Positions 34,765-43,871 of a stretch of 64,000 nucleotides of DNA are shown here, one piece after another. The position numbers and the translations under genes are program-made. How positions within the stretch are numbered: position 1 is the first letter of the stretch; each line of letters opens with the position of its first letter. The notes under the pieces were generated by a model that saw only the letters and a program-made list of their open reading frames with translations, ran no database searches and had not been told where the DNA came from. The stretch is from Pararhizobium capsulatum DSM 1112. Its GTDB lineage: Bacteria > Pseudomonadota > Alphaproteobacteria > Rhizobiales > Rhizobiaceae. The DNA lies in contig NZ_JAUSVF010000002.1 in assembly GCF_030814475.1 (NCBI RefSeq), forward strand, positions 982,994 to 1,046,993, written 5' to 3'.

Positions 34765-35574
34765 ATGCCCTCTCCCGTGCCCGAAGCCACATCGAACGCT
34801 GCGCCCGCTGCCAGAGCGGTCATCGATGCGCGCGATCTGGTGAAGACGTTTGACGGCAACACTGCCGTTGCCGGCATGTCGCTCAGGCTCGCGGCTGGAG
34901 AGATGCTCGGGTTGATCGGGCCGAACGGAGCGGGCAAGACGACGCTGTTCAATTTGATCGCCGGCAGTCTCAAGCCGACATCGGGCGAAATCTGGATTGG
35001 TGGCCTGGACGTTTCGCAGGAGAGCCCGGAACGGCGCATCGGCCGCGGCGTCGGGCGGACTTTCCAGATCCCCAAACCCTTTCTCGACATGACCGTGCTC
35101 GAAAACGTTTTGGCTGGCGCGCAGGCGCAGGATGGGGAAACCCTGCTCGCAAACTTCCTGCGCCCCGGCCATGTCCGGCGGCAGGAAAAGCTGGCGATCG
35201 ACAAGGCGCGCACGCTCCTGGAATTCGTAACGCTATCCGGCCTTGAAGCCCAACCCGCCAGGGTGCTTTCCGGCGGCCAGCGCAAGCTCTTGGAACTGGC
35301 GCGCATCCTGATGGCCGATCCGCAGGCGATCCTGCTCGATGAGCCGGCAGCCGGCGTCAATCCTGCGCTGCTGGAGATCATCATTGAGCGCGTTCTCTCG
35401 CTCAACGCCGAGGGCAAGTCGATCCTGCTGATCGAGCACAACATGGACATGGTCTCGCGGCTCTGCTCACGCGTCGTCGCTATGGCTCTCGGCAAGCCGC
35501 TGGCCGAAGGCACGCCTGCGGATGTCGCCTCCAATGCCGCTGTGATCGAGGCCTATCTCGGGGCCGTGGCATGA
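34765..35574 (+). CDS. livG: Branched-chain amino acid-type ABC transporter ATP-binding protein LivG
   Basis: The product is 269 residues. Walker A is GPNGAGKTTLFN (near residue 52-63), the ABC signature LSGGQRKLLELAR lies near 165-180, and Walker B ILLDEPAAG follows. The insertion after Walker A (QIPKPFLDMTVLENVLAGAQ) and the length are typical of LivG. It couples ATP hydrolysis to uptake through LivH/LivM. First gene of the plus-strand operon; its end overlaps livF by 4 nt (ATGA). The ribosome binding site is weak, so the start could differ by a few codons. Confidence 0.92.
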   Translation: MPSPVPEATSNAAPAARAVIDARDLVKTFDGNTAVAGMSLRLAAGEMLGLIGPNGAGKTTLFNLIAGSLKPTSGEIWIGGLDVSQESPERRIGRGVGRTFQIPKPFLDMTVLENVLAGAQAQDGETLLANFLRPGHVRRQEKLAIDKARTLLEFVTLSGLEAQPARVLSGGQRKLLELARILMADPQAILLDEPAAGVNPALLEIIIERVLSLNAEGKSILLIEHNMDMVSRLCSRVVAMALGKPLAEGTPADVASNAAVIEAYLGAVA

Positions 35575-36314
35575 CGGTTCCCGCTCTTCAGACCAAGGCG
35601 TTGGTCGCCGGATACGAGCCCGACCTGCCGATCGTGCGCGGTGTCGATCTCTCTGTCGCGCCGGGGGAGCTATTGGTGCTTCTGGGGCCGAACGGCGCCG
35701 GCAAATCAACGCTGGTCAAGGCGATCGCCGGTGTCGTGCCCGTGCATTCCGGTAGCATCTCGCTCGGCAGCCGCGAGATCACCCGCGTTGCCGCCCACCG
35801 CAAGATCGGCGAAGGCCTCGCCTTCGTGCCGCAGACGGAAAACATCTTCGCGACGCTCACCATCCACGAAAACCTTCAGCTTGCTGCCGCCGTGCTGCCG
35901 AAACCCCAGCGCGCGGAAAAGATCGCAGCGCTCTACCGGCGTTTTCCCGATCTCGCGACAAAGCCTTCGCGGCTGGCCGGCGCGCTCTCTGGCGGACAGC
36001 GCCAGATGCTGGCGGTCGCGCGCGCGCTGATTGTCGATCCACCAGTGCTCATTCTCGATGAACCTTCCGCCGGTCTATCGCCGAAAATCGTGGCGGAGGT
36101 CTTTGCGATGCTGAAGAAGATCAATGCCGGCGGCGTCACGGTCATTCTGGTCGAGCAGAACGTGAAGGCGGCGCTGGCGATTGCCAGCCGCGCCGTCATT
36201 CTGGTCGAGGGCAAGATCCGCCACGAGGGCGAAGCGTCATCGCTGCTAGGTGATCCCATCATCGCCAAGCTCTATCTCGGCGCATCACAGCCGCAAAAGG
36301 CAGAGCAGCCATGA
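35571..36314 (+). CDS. livF: Branched-chain amino acid-type ABC transporter ATP-binding protein LivF
   Basis: The product is 247 residues. It has Walker A GPNGAGKSTLVKA, ABC signature LSGGQRQMLAVAR, Walker B LILDEPSAGLSPKI, and the H-loop-like VILVEQNVK with the LivF-typical FVPQTENIFATLTIHENL Q-loop. Overlaps with livG before and livH after are each 4 nt, so the cluster is translationally coupled. Confidence 0.92.
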   Translation: MTVPALQTKALVAGYEPDLPIVRGVDLSVAPGELLVLLGPNGAGKSTLVKAIAGVVPVHSGSISLGSREITRVAAHRKIGEGLAFVPQTENIFATLTIHENLQLAAAVLPKPQRAEKIAALYRRFPDLATKPSRLAGALSGGQRQMLAVARALIVDPPVLILDEPSAGLSPKIVAEVFAMLKKINAGGVTVILVEQNVKAALAIASRAVILVEGKIRHEGEASSLLGDPIIAKLYLGASQPQKAEQP

Positions 36315-37222
36315 ACCTGCAATTTCTGATGGATGGCCTGATTGCCGGCGCGATGATTGGCCTCGGTGCCATCGGCGTAACATTGACCTATTCGATCCTG
36401 CGCTTTGCCAATTTCGCCCATGGCGAACTGCTCTCCTGGGGCGCTTATCTGGCGCTTGCGGTGAGCGGTGGTCTCGGCCTGCTTTCAACCACGCTGACGA
36501 AGCCCATCGGCCCGTTCTCCTTCGGCTGGTCCTTGCCGCTCGCAGCGATTGTCGCGATCATTCTGACGGGCATGCTCGCGCTCGCCGTGGACGCCGTGCT
36601 GTTCGGCCGGTTGCGGGCGCGTGGTAGCGCCGTGATCATTCTGGTGATGGCGAGCTTCGGCGCTTCACTGGCGCTGCGCAGCCTGCTCGAATTCATCTTC
36701 ACCTCGAAGCCGGCTTACTACACCAAGGCGCTGCAGATCGCAGTTCAGATCGGCGGCGGCCTGCGCGCGACGCCGGATCAGCTTCTGTCGCTCGGCGTCG
36801 CGCTGGTCGCCGTCATCGCCATTCACCTGCTGATGACCCGCACCGACATCGGTCGCTCGATGCGGGCCGTCAGCGAAAATCCGGCGCTTGCGGGCATTGC
36901 CGGTGTCGATGTACGCCGGGTGATCCGCGTCGTCTGGTTCGTTGGTGCGGCACTCGCCTGTATCGCCGGCGTCATGACCGGGCTCCTTGTGCAGATCCGC
37001 CCCTATCTCGGCCACGACCTGTTGCTGCCGCTGTTTGCCGCAGCGATCCTCGGCGGCATCGGCAGCGTGCCTGGTGCAATGATCGCCGGGCTGATCGTCG
37101 GCCTGTCCGAGGCAGCCGCCGTGCAACTGGTCGGTGCGGAATGGCGCGCCGCCGTCTCCTTCGTCATCCTCGTTGCGGTTCTGCTTCTGCGCCCGCGCGG
37201 CCTGTTCGGGAGGGCGGCATGA
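36311..37222 (+). CDS. livH: Branched-chain amino acid-type ABC transporter permease LivH
   Basis: The product is 303 residues with about eight hydrophobic spans. Family features are ITLTYSILRFANFAHGELLSWGAYL-type sequence near residues 22-50 and the GRSMRAVSENPALAGIAGV coupling-loop motif (EAA-like) near 175-195. It forms the transmembrane pore with LivM. Its stop overlaps the livM start in ATGA. Confidence 0.91.
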   Translation: MNLQFLMDGLIAGAMIGLGAIGVTLTYSILRFANFAHGELLSWGAYLALAVSGGLGLLSTTLTKPIGPFSFGWSLPLAAIVAIILTGMLALAVDAVLFGRLRARGSAVIILVMASFGASLALRSLLEFIFTSKPAYYTKALQIAVQIGGGLRATPDQLLSLGVALVAVIAIHLLMTRTDIGRSMRAVSENPALAGIAGVDVRRVIRVVWFVGAALACIAGVMTGLLVQIRPYLGHDLLLPLFAAAILGGIGSVPGAMIAGLIVGLSEAAAVQLVGAEWRAAVSFVILVAVLLLRPRGLFGRAA

Positions 37223-38190
37223 GCCTGGACTTGATCGCCTACGCCGCCTTCTTCCTGACGATGGCGCTGACCTATGCCATCATGTGCCTCGGCCTTAACG
37301 TGCAATGGGGCCAGACTGGCCTTTTCAACGTCGGCATCGCCGCGTTCGTCGCGATCGGCGCATACGTCTCGGCCTTACTGACGACACCCGACGCTATCGA
37401 CAGGGTCGGCGGCTTCGGCCTGCCGATTGCCGTGGGTTGGATCGGAGGCGCGCTTGCCGCGGGCATCGCCGCCTGGCTGGTTGGCGCACTCACCATACGG
37501 CTTCGATCAGACTATCTCGCCATCGCCACGTTCGGCGTTGCTGTCACGGTGCAGCTTTGCGTGCTTAACCTGCAACCGCTGACAGGCGGCGCCTTCGGCA
37601 TCGGCTTCATTCCGCGGCCGTTCGGCAGTCTGGCGGGTGACCCGCTCGCCTTCGGCCTTTCCAATCTCGCGCTGATGTCCGCCGTCGTGCTGGCACTTTA
37701 CCTCGCGCTCCAGCATCTGGCCAAAAGCCCGTGGGGCCGCGTGCTCCGGGCGATCCGCGAGGACGAGACGGCGGCGCAGGCGCTCGGCAAGCGACCGATC
37801 CGTTTCCGGCTGCAAGCCTTTACCATTGGCGGCGCTGTCATGGGGCTTGCCGGTGCCGCGCAAGGCCATTTCATCGGCTTCATCGCACCTGATAACTATC
37901 TGCCGATCCTGACCTTCCAGGTCTGGGCCATGCTGATCGTCGGTGGGTCCGGCAACAATCGCGGTGCGATCCTCGGCGCAGTGCTCGTCTGGGGCCTCTG
38001 GGCGCTGTCGGCCGCCGCCGTCTCTGCTTTCGTGCCGCCGGAGCAGCAGGCACGCGCTGCATCCCTGCAGATTGTTATGATCGGGGTCGGCCTGTGCCTG
38101 ATCCTCCTCCTGCGCCCCCGCGGCATTCTCGGCGCTTCGAATGCGCTGGCATCGCTCACGCGCAAGCGCACACAGAAATCCAAGGAATAA
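37219..38190 (+). CDS. livM: Branched-chain amino acid-type ABC transporter permease LivM
   Basis: The product is 323 residues from the ATG at 37219; the open frame extends upstream to 37141 only inside livH. It begins MSLDLIAYAAFFLTMALTYA, carries LNVQWGQTGLFNVGIAAFVA (LivM signature) and GRVLRAIREDETAAQALGKRP, the coupling-helix motif. The C-terminus is basic, as usual for the cytoplasmic end. The AKR-RidA fusion gene starts 5 nt after its stop codon. Confidence 0.91.
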   Translation: MSLDLIAYAAFFLTMALTYAIMCLGLNVQWGQTGLFNVGIAAFVAIGAYVSALLTTPDAIDRVGGFGLPIAVGWIGGALAAGIAAWLVGALTIRLRSDYLAIATFGVAVTVQLCVLNLQPLTGGAFGIGFIPRPFGSLAGDPLAFGLSNLALMSAVVLALYLALQHLAKSPWGRVLRAIREDETAAQALGKRPIRFRLQAFTIGGAVMGLAGAAQGHFIGFIAPDNYLPILTFQVWAMLIVGGSGNNRGAILGAVLVWGLWALSAAAVSAFVPPEQQARAASLQIVMIGVGLCLILLLRPRGILGASNALASLTRKRTQKSKE

Positions 38191-38195
38191 AAACC

Positions 38196-39656
38196 ATGTC
38201 GCAAGTTCCGGATCGCATCGCGCTCACAGAAGACCTCTCGATCAGCCGGATTGTCTGCGGCCTGTGGCAAGTCGCAGACATCGAGAAGGGCGGCACGACC
38301 ATCGATCCCGAAAAGGGCGCCGATGCGCTGCAGGCCTATGCCCGCGACGGCTTCGATACATTCGACATGGCCGATCACTACGGCTCGGCCGAGCTGATCA
38401 CCGGCCGGTTGCTGGCGCGTTATGAAGGCGGCAATCGACCGGTCGCCTTCACCAAATGGTGCCCCGAGCCCGGTCCGATGACCACGGATGTGGTACGTCG
38501 CGGCGTCGAGGAACGTCTTAAACGGCTTGGCGTGAACAAGGTCGATCTGCTTCAGTTCCATTGGTGGAGCTTCGAGCATCCCGGCTGGCTCGACGCCCTG
38601 CACCAGATGCAGCGCCTGCGCGAGGAAGGCCTGATTGGTGCGCTCGGGCTTACCAATTTCGACGCCGGGCATCTGGCACTGGCGCTGGCAGATGGCATCG
38701 AAATCACCACCAATCAGGTTTCGTTCTCGCTGGTCGATCGCCGGGCAGCCGGAGGCTTGTCGGATCTTTGTGCCAAAAGTGGCGTCAAGCTGCTGGCCTA
38801 TGGCACGCTCTGTGGTGGCTTTCTCTCGGAAAAATGGCTCGGCCAACCGGAGCCCGCTGAAATCGCCGATTGGAGCCGCTCGAAATACAAGCGCTTCATC
38901 GATACCGCGGGCGGCTGGGAGGCGTTTCAGGACATTCTGCGTGCGGCCGGCAACATTGCGGCAAAGCATCAGGTCTCGATCTCGAACGTCGCCAGCCGCT
39001 GGGTTCTCGAGCACCCCTCCGTTGCCGCAACCATCGTTGGTGCGCGCATCGGCGAAAACGAACATCGCAACGACAATCTCAAGGTGTTTTCCTTCACCCT
39101 TGATAGCGATGACCACGCGGCGCTCGACGCCGCCTTTTCAGCGACACAACCCATTCCGGGCGATTGCGGCGACGAATACCGCAAGCCGCCTTTCCTGACG
39201 GCCTCAGGTGATCTCAGCCACCATCTGGACGCAATTCCGTCGATCTATACCGCTGTCGCTGTGCCCGGCAGACCGGGCCGTTCACGCGTTTCATCCGGCA
39301 GCATCTGGGAGCCCATCGCCGGTTACAGCCGTGCGGTCAGGATCGGCAACCGCATCCTCGTTTCCGGCACCACCGCGACCCATGGCACGGACCGTTGCGT
39401 CGCTCCCAGTGATGCCGGGGCACAGGCAACCTACATCCTCGACAAGATTGCCGCGTCCATCTCCGCGCTCGGCGGCAGCATGGAAGATGTTATCCGCACT
39501 CGCATCTATCTGCGCGACGCCAACCGGTGGGAGCCTGTTTCACGCGCCCACGGCCGCGCCTTCTCGTCCGTGCTGCCGGCCAATACGCTGATCGAGGCCG
39601 GAAACCTGATTGGGGACTACGAGGTCGAGATCGAGGCGGAAGCACTCTGCGATTGA
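38196..39656 (+). CDS. Aldo/keto reductase fused to a C-terminal RidA (YjgF/YER057c) domain
   Basis: The product is 486 residues from the ATG at 38196. Residues ~1-340 are an aldo/keto reductase with the tetrad in TFDMADHYGSAELI (Asp/Tyr), VAFTKWCPEPG (Lys) and LLQFHWWSFE (His). Residues ~350-486 match a RidA-family domain: RAVRIGNRILVSGTTATHG, AQATYILDKIAASISALGG, IRTRIYLRD and VLPANTLIEAGNLI. The linker is EYRKPPFLTASGDL. RidA enzymes hydrolyse reactive enamine/imine intermediates, so this bifunctional protein may handle an imine or carbonyl product of the pathway fed by the Liv-type transporter. The AKR half resembles the neighbour at 32509-33576. Confidence 0.87.
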   Translation: MSQVPDRIALTEDLSISRIVCGLWQVADIEKGGTTIDPEKGADALQAYARDGFDTFDMADHYGSAELITGRLLARYEGGNRPVAFTKWCPEPGPMTTDVVRRGVEERLKRLGVNKVDLLQFHWWSFEHPGWLDALHQMQRLREEGLIGALGLTNFDAGHLALALADGIEITTNQVSFSLVDRRAAGGLSDLCAKSGVKLLAYGTLCGGFLSEKWLGQPEPAEIADWSRSKYKRFIDTAGGWEAFQDILRAAGNIAAKHQVSISNVASRWVLEHPSVAATIVGARIGENEHRNDNLKVFSFTLDSDDHAALDAAFSATQPIPGDCGDEYRKPPFLTASGDLSHHLDAIPSIYTAVAVPGRPGRSRVSSGSIWEPIAGYSRAVRIGNRILVSGTTATHGTDRCVAPSDAGAQATYILDKIAASISALGGSMEDVIRTRIYLRDANRWEPVSRAHGRAFSSVLPANTLIEAGNLIGDYEVEIEAEALCD

Positions 39657-39748
39657 GCGGGAACATCGCTGCCGCAACCCCAGAACACCAACAGGTGTGG
39701 CGACGTTCTCAGGCCCGCGTCAGTTACACTATATCCGCGCTTACGGAA

Positions 39749-40618
39749 TCAAGTCTTTCTCAACTGCCTTGTGTACCACACAATGATCAGCGAGAGGCTC
39801 ACGAAGAGGGCCGCGGCGAGGATAACCGAGGCCACCGCAAGTCTGGGCGTGCCGGCCGAGCGAAGGCTTAGCCACATCAATACCGGCAACGTTTGCGTGT
39901 CGCGCGTCGTCAGGAACAGAGCCATGACGAATTCGTTGAGCGAGATCACGAAGGCAAACAGCGCCGAGGAGATGATGCCGGTCGAGACGGACGGCAGGAC
40001 GATTTCGAAGAACGTCTGAAAGGGCCGCCCTCCCAGATCATACGACGCTTCGACAATGCGATGGTCAACGGTGCGGAACGTGGCTTCCATCAGCATGAAG
40101 ACCAGCGGCATCGCCCAGAGCGAATGCGCAAGGATGACCAGCATACGTGAGCCATAGATATCGACACCGAACATCGATACGTCTCCGAAGGCCATCGCGA
40201 CGCCGAGCCCGAGCACGACGCCCGGCATGAAGAGCGGCAGCATGATCAGCAGGTAGACGAGCGGCTTGAAGGCGAAGGTGAAGCGTTCGAAGGCCCACGC
40301 GGCGAGTACGCCGGATACGGTCGAGATGAGCGTGGTGCCGAGCGCGATTATGACGCTGCTCTTCAGTGCATCGACCCATTGGGGACTGTTGAAGAAATCC
40401 GCGTACCAACGGAGCGACCATGCCTTGATCGGAAACCGGATCACCGCAGCATCGTTGAAGGACATGACCAGCGTCACGACCACCGGGATCGCGATATAGG
40501 CGATGATGAAAAGGGTGAAGGTGAGCGTCAGGATGCGCAACACGACGGCATCCATCCTCGCTCGTGCGATCGGAGCAACGTGGATATCTCGGGTCGGAAC
40601 AATCGAGGTGTCAGCCAT
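39749..40618 (-). CDS. PotC-type ABC transporter permease
   Basis: The product is 289 residues with about six hydrophobic spans. The coupling loop ASYDLGGRPFQTFFEIVLP shows the EAA motif of binding-protein-dependent permeases, and the N-terminal FNDAAVIRFPIKAWSLRWY segment matches the PotC/PhnV class for polyamine or spermidine-like substrates. It is the last gene of a four-gene operon with the permease before it, the ATPase and the binding protein; its start overlaps the preceding permease gene by 8 nt. Confidence 0.9.
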   Translation of the reverse strand: MADTSIVPTRDIHVAPIARARMDAVVLRILTLTFTLFIIAYIAIPVVVTLVMSFNDAAVIRFPIKAWSLRWYADFFNSPQWVDALKSSVIIALGTTLISTVSGVLAAWAFERFTFAFKPLVYLLIMLPLFMPGVVLGLGVAMAFGDVSMFGVDIYGSRMLVILAHSLWAMPLVFMLMEATFRTVDHRIVEASYDLGGRPFQTFFEIVLPSVSTGIISSALFAFVISLNEFVMALFLTTRDTQTLPVLMWLSLRSAGTPRLAVASVILAAALFVSLSLIIVWYTRQLRKT

Positions 40619-41507
40619 TGAGCACCGTCCGTTTCGACGACAGCAGGCGGATGATCATCATGACCACGGCTACCCCCAGCGTCAGCACCATCGAGAATGC
40701 GGCAGCGCGAGGCCAGTTGTGCTTGCCCAGCATCTGTTCCTGGATCAAGTAGCCGATGGTCCAGAGCGTGTCGGGACCGAGTGCAGACGGCGTCGCATAG
40801 GTGCCGACCGCCCAGATGAAGGATTGGGCGAAGGAGGCTGCGATACCGCCCTTGGTCAACGGCAACAGCACTTCGTAGAAGGTTCGCACAGGCGCCGCGC
40901 CCAGATCGGCGCTCGCCTCAAGAACCTTTTTGTCGACCCCGTCGAAGATTGACAGCAGGATGAAGAAGCAGAATGGCAAGGTGACATAGGTGAGGCCGAC
41001 AAACGCGGCGAACTCGGTGTACATCAGGCTGATCTTGTCCGTGATCAGGCCAGAAGAGACGAGTGCGTAGCTCAGCAGGCCGTTCTTCGGGAAAAACATC
41101 CACCAGCCGAAGATGATCGAGATCTCCGAAATCAGCAGCGGGCAAAGCGCGAGTGCGATAAAGGCCAGCCGCCAGCGTTTCGGTTTCAGCCAGACCAGCA
41201 TGGCGAAGACATAGCCGATAATGACGGTGACGATAGATGAGATCAGCGCCAGCCGCATCGTCGTCCAGAGCGCGGCGCTGAAGGTCGGGTCGGTCAGCAT
41301 GGCCGCGTAGTTGTCCAGAGTGAACCCCGGCACAAAGAAACGCTGGTCGATATGCTCGTTGAAGCTCATCCGTCCCATGAAGGCGATCGGCAGGCCGAAG
41401 AAGGCGATGGCGATCAGCAGAGCCGGCGACATCAAAAGCCACGGTGTCAACCGCACGCGCCAGTTCGGTTTTCGCCGCATGGCGATGTTATCGGCTGCGG
41501 CGCTCAT
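40611..41507 (-). CDS. PotB-type ABC transporter permease
   Basis: The product is 298 residues from the ATG at 41507, which overlaps the ATPase stop in ATGA; a longer frame to 41732 is a shadow of the ATPase gene. The protein has an N-terminal RRKPNWRVRLTPWLLMSPALL helix, then about five further spans, with the EAA-loop ASADLGAAPVRTFYEVLLP. It pairs with the PotC-like permease to form the membrane channel of a polyamine/amine-type importer. Confidence 0.9.
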   Translation of the reverse strand: MSAAADNIAMRRKPNWRVRLTPWLLMSPALLIAIAFFGLPIAFMGRMSFNEHIDQRFFVPGFTLDNYAAMLTDPTFSAALWTTMRLALISSIVTVIIGYVFAMLVWLKPKRWRLAFIALALCPLLISEISIIFGWWMFFPKNGLLSYALVSSGLITDKISLMYTEFAAFVGLTYVTLPFCFFILLSIFDGVDKKVLEASADLGAAPVRTFYEVLLPLTKGGIAASFAQSFIWAVGTYATPSALGPDTLWTIGYLIQEQMLGKHNWPRAAAFSMVLTLGVAVVMMIIRLLSSKRTVLNG

Positions 41508-42538
41508 TGATAGACCATCATGTCTACAGTCTGCCAGCCGATGTCGACGAAATCGCCCGGTCGATGCGCGATCGCACCGGGATGATCGGCAAACAGCTCC
41601 AGCTTGCCGGCCTTGAAATGGTAACGATGAACGTCGCCAAGGAACTCTGTGAAGTCGAGCCGCGCCCTGAGGCCGTTCTGCATGTCGGTGCGGCCAAGAT
41701 ACAAGCGGCTCGGCCTGACATAGAGGCGCCATGAACCTTCGCTGAGGGGCGTTGAAAGGCGCAGGTCAAGCGGCGTGCCATCGCTGTCGGCGGCAGTGCC
41801 CGCCGAAACCTGCGCCCGAAGGCAGCAACTCTCGCCGATGAAGGTGTAGACGAATTCGCTGGAGGGCTCGCCGAACACCTTTTCCGGACGGTCGATTTGC
41901 TCGATACGACCGCTGCGCATCACGGCAACCCGGCTCGACATCGCCATTGCCTCGCCCTGGTCGTGGGTAACGTAAATCGCGCTGAAGCCGATCTCGTCAT
42001 GCAGTCTTTTGATTTCGGCCCGCAATTGCAGCCGAAGCGACAGGTCCAGCGCCGACAGCGGCTCGTCGAACAGCAGGATAGCCGGACGGACCACCATCGA
42101 GCGGGCGAGCGCGACACGCTGTTTCTGTCCGCCGGACAATTGCGCCGGATAGCGTTCCTCGTAGCCGGAAAGGCGGACCACATCGAGCGCTTGCCTAACG
42201 CGCGAAGAGATATCGGCCTTTGAGACACCCCGCATGCGCAGGCCGTAGGCAACGTTTTCGGCCACGGTCTTGTGCGGAAAAAGCGCACCCGTCTGAAAGA
42301 TCGTCGTCGTGTCCCGCTGATAGGCCGGCAGGTGATCAACCCGGCTGCCATTGATGCGGATCGCACCGGCATCGGGCTGCTCGAAACCGCCGATCAGCCT
42401 GAGCGTGGAGGTTTTTCCCGAACCCGAAGGCCCAAGGAGGGTGACGAACTCGCCACGCCTTACATCAATGGAAACATCATCGACGGCCACGACGCCACCA
42501 AAGGCGCGCCGGATGCCATCAAGTTCCAGTGCATTCAT
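41504..42538 (-). CDS. PotA-type ABC transporter ATP-binding protein
   Basis: The product is 344 residues from the ATG at 42538; a TTG at 42556 is a weaker alternative. Walker A GPSGSGKTSTLRL, ABC signature QLSGGQKQRVALARSM, Walker B LLFDEPLSALDL and H-loop YVTHDQGEAM are all present, followed by a TOBE-like C-terminal domain (residues ~250-344). It energises uptake by the two downstream permeases. A terminator-like hairpin separates it from the binding-protein gene upstream. Confidence 0.92.
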   Translation of the reverse strand: MNALELDGIRRAFGGVVAVDDVSIDVRRGEFVTLLGPSGSGKTSTLRLIGGFEQPDAGAIRINGSRVDHLPAYQRDTTTIFQTGALFPHKTVAENVAYGLRMRGVSKADISSRVRQALDVVRLSGYEERYPAQLSGGQKQRVALARSMVVRPAILLFDEPLSALDLSLRLQLRAEIKRLHDEIGFSAIYVTHDQGEAMAMSSRVAVMRSGRIEQIDRPEKVFGEPSSEFVYTFIGESCCLRAQVSAGTAADSDGTPLDLRLSTPLSEGSWRLYVRPSRLYLGRTDMQNGLRARLDFTEFLGDVHRYHFKAGKLELFADHPGAIAHRPGDFVDIGWQTVDMMVYQ

Positions 42539-42565
42539 GCTTGCCAAGACAATCAACTCCGCATC

Positions 42566-42599
42566 GAAAAGCGCGAAGCGCCGCCGCGGGCGCTTCGCG
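42566..42599 (-). terminator. Intercistronic terminator/attenuator between binding-protein gene and ATPase gene
   Basis: On the reverse strand an 11-bp stem (42573-42582 with 42589-42598, extended by one pair) encloses a 6-nt loop and is followed by CTTTTCG. It lies between the stop of the solute-binding-protein gene (42611) and the ATPase start (42538). Partial termination here would lower permease and ATPase expression relative to the binding protein. Confidence 0.6.
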
Positions 42600-42610
42600 A
42601 GAGGGCAGGA

Positions 42611-43750
42611 TCAGCCCTCGGTCGTCCTGGTGATAGTTTCCTTCATGCGGACGCTATAGGCATCCCAGTTGGGGCCAAACTTGTCCCAGCCATCGATGCC
42701 GAAGAGCTTGTAGGTATTGCGCAGCGCCTGCTCGTCGCGCGGATAGCTCTGCCAGTGCGGCGGCGGTTCAAGGCCCCGGAGCGACATGAAATCCGTCGAG
42801 GCATTGAGGAAGCTCTGCTGCGTTTCCTTCTCGAGCAGGTAGCTCATGAACAGGTCGCTCAGTTCGGAATGCTTGGTACCGCGAACCTTCATGAACCAGT
42901 TGGTGTAGGAAGCCGTGCCTTCGTCAGGGATCGCAGCCTCGAAATCGTCGCCGTATTCCTTGATGAAACCAAAGGCGTCGGCGGAATACATCATCGCCAC
43001 CGTCGCCTCTTCTTGCGTCATGAGATTGGTCAGCTCCGCGCCGTCCTTGTACCACTTGGCGACCTTGAGCTTGTCGAGTTCCTTGAACAGAAGCTCGGCT
43101 TCGGCCGGCGTGCCGAACACTTCGTCAATGCCGGGCTTGGCCTGCGAGAGCAATGCGGGAATGCAGAGATCCCAGTAGAATGCGGAGGCGTCGAGGGTCG
43201 TCTTGCCTATGGCCTTCTCGTCCCAGAAACCCTTCCAGCTGTTGGGCTTGAGCCCACTCGACTTGGCCGTCAGCATCCAAAGCGAACCCGTACCGAATGG
43301 TACGCCGTAGTCCTTAGCTGCGCCGCGATTCTCGTCGAACCAGGGATAGATGTTGGCATTTCCGGGAAACTTCGATCGATCTATCTTGGTGAAGACGTTC
43401 TGCGCCATGCCGGTCGTGGTCGTGTATTCGTCGGCAATGGTGATGTCGAAGGGCGGATTGTCGGCGGGTGCGGCGACGATCTGCGCAATCATCTGGTCCC
43501 AGCCACCGACGGTCTCGACCTTGGTGCCGTATTTTTCGTTGAACGATTTGACCACCGTATCGCGGAAGCTGAGTTCGTGATTGCCCGACCAGGACACCGC
43601 GATCAGCTCTTCGCCGGCAAAGGATGTCTGGGCCGAGGCGATGCCGGCACGTCCGAGGATGGCCGGCGCACCGATGACCGCGGCCGCCCCGAGCGCCAGC
43701 TTCATTGCATCGCGGCGGTTGATGCCGTTTTGGAAGTCGTCGAATGCCAT
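42611..43750 (-). CDS. PotD-like ABC transporter substrate-binding protein (Tat-type export signal)
   Basis: The product is 379 residues from the ATG at 43750 with GGAGGG 7 nt upstream; a longer frame to 43816 lacks support. The N-terminus reads NRRDAMKLALGAAAVIGAP, a twin-arginine-like signal with a hydrophobic core and cleavage after ASA. The rest is an extracellular solute-binding family 1 protein of the PotD/PhnS kind (GGWDQMIAQIVAAPADNPPF; VAMMYSADAFGFIKEYGDDF). It is the first gene of the operon with the downstream ATPase and permeases. Ligand may be a polyamine or betaine-like amine. Confidence 0.88.
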   Translation of the reverse strand: MAFDDFQNGINRRDAMKLALGAAAVIGAPAILGRAGIASAQTSFAGEELIAVSWSGNHELSFRDTVVKSFNEKYGTKVETVGGWDQMIAQIVAAPADNPPFDITIADEYTTTTGMAQNVFTKIDRSKFPGNANIYPWFDENRGAAKDYGVPFGTGSLWMLTAKSSGLKPNSWKGFWDEKAIGKTTLDASAFYWDLCIPALLSQAKPGIDEVFGTPAEAELLFKELDKLKVAKWYKDGAELTNLMTQEEATVAMMYSADAFGFIKEYGDDFEAAIPDEGTASYTNWFMKVRGTKHSELSDLFMSYLLEKETQQSFLNASTDFMSLRGLEPPPHWQSYPRDEQALRNTYKLFGIDGWDKFGPNWDAYSVRMKETITRTTEG

Positions 43751-43871
43751 AAAATTCCCTCCAGTTTGTTCAAGAGAGGCTGCCGACGTTCTGCCGGTCC
43801 GGCCTCGTTCACCCATGTATTTTCTCGAATTTCCTCATTGCGGTATCTGAGCAATGGTCGTTCCTGTCGGC

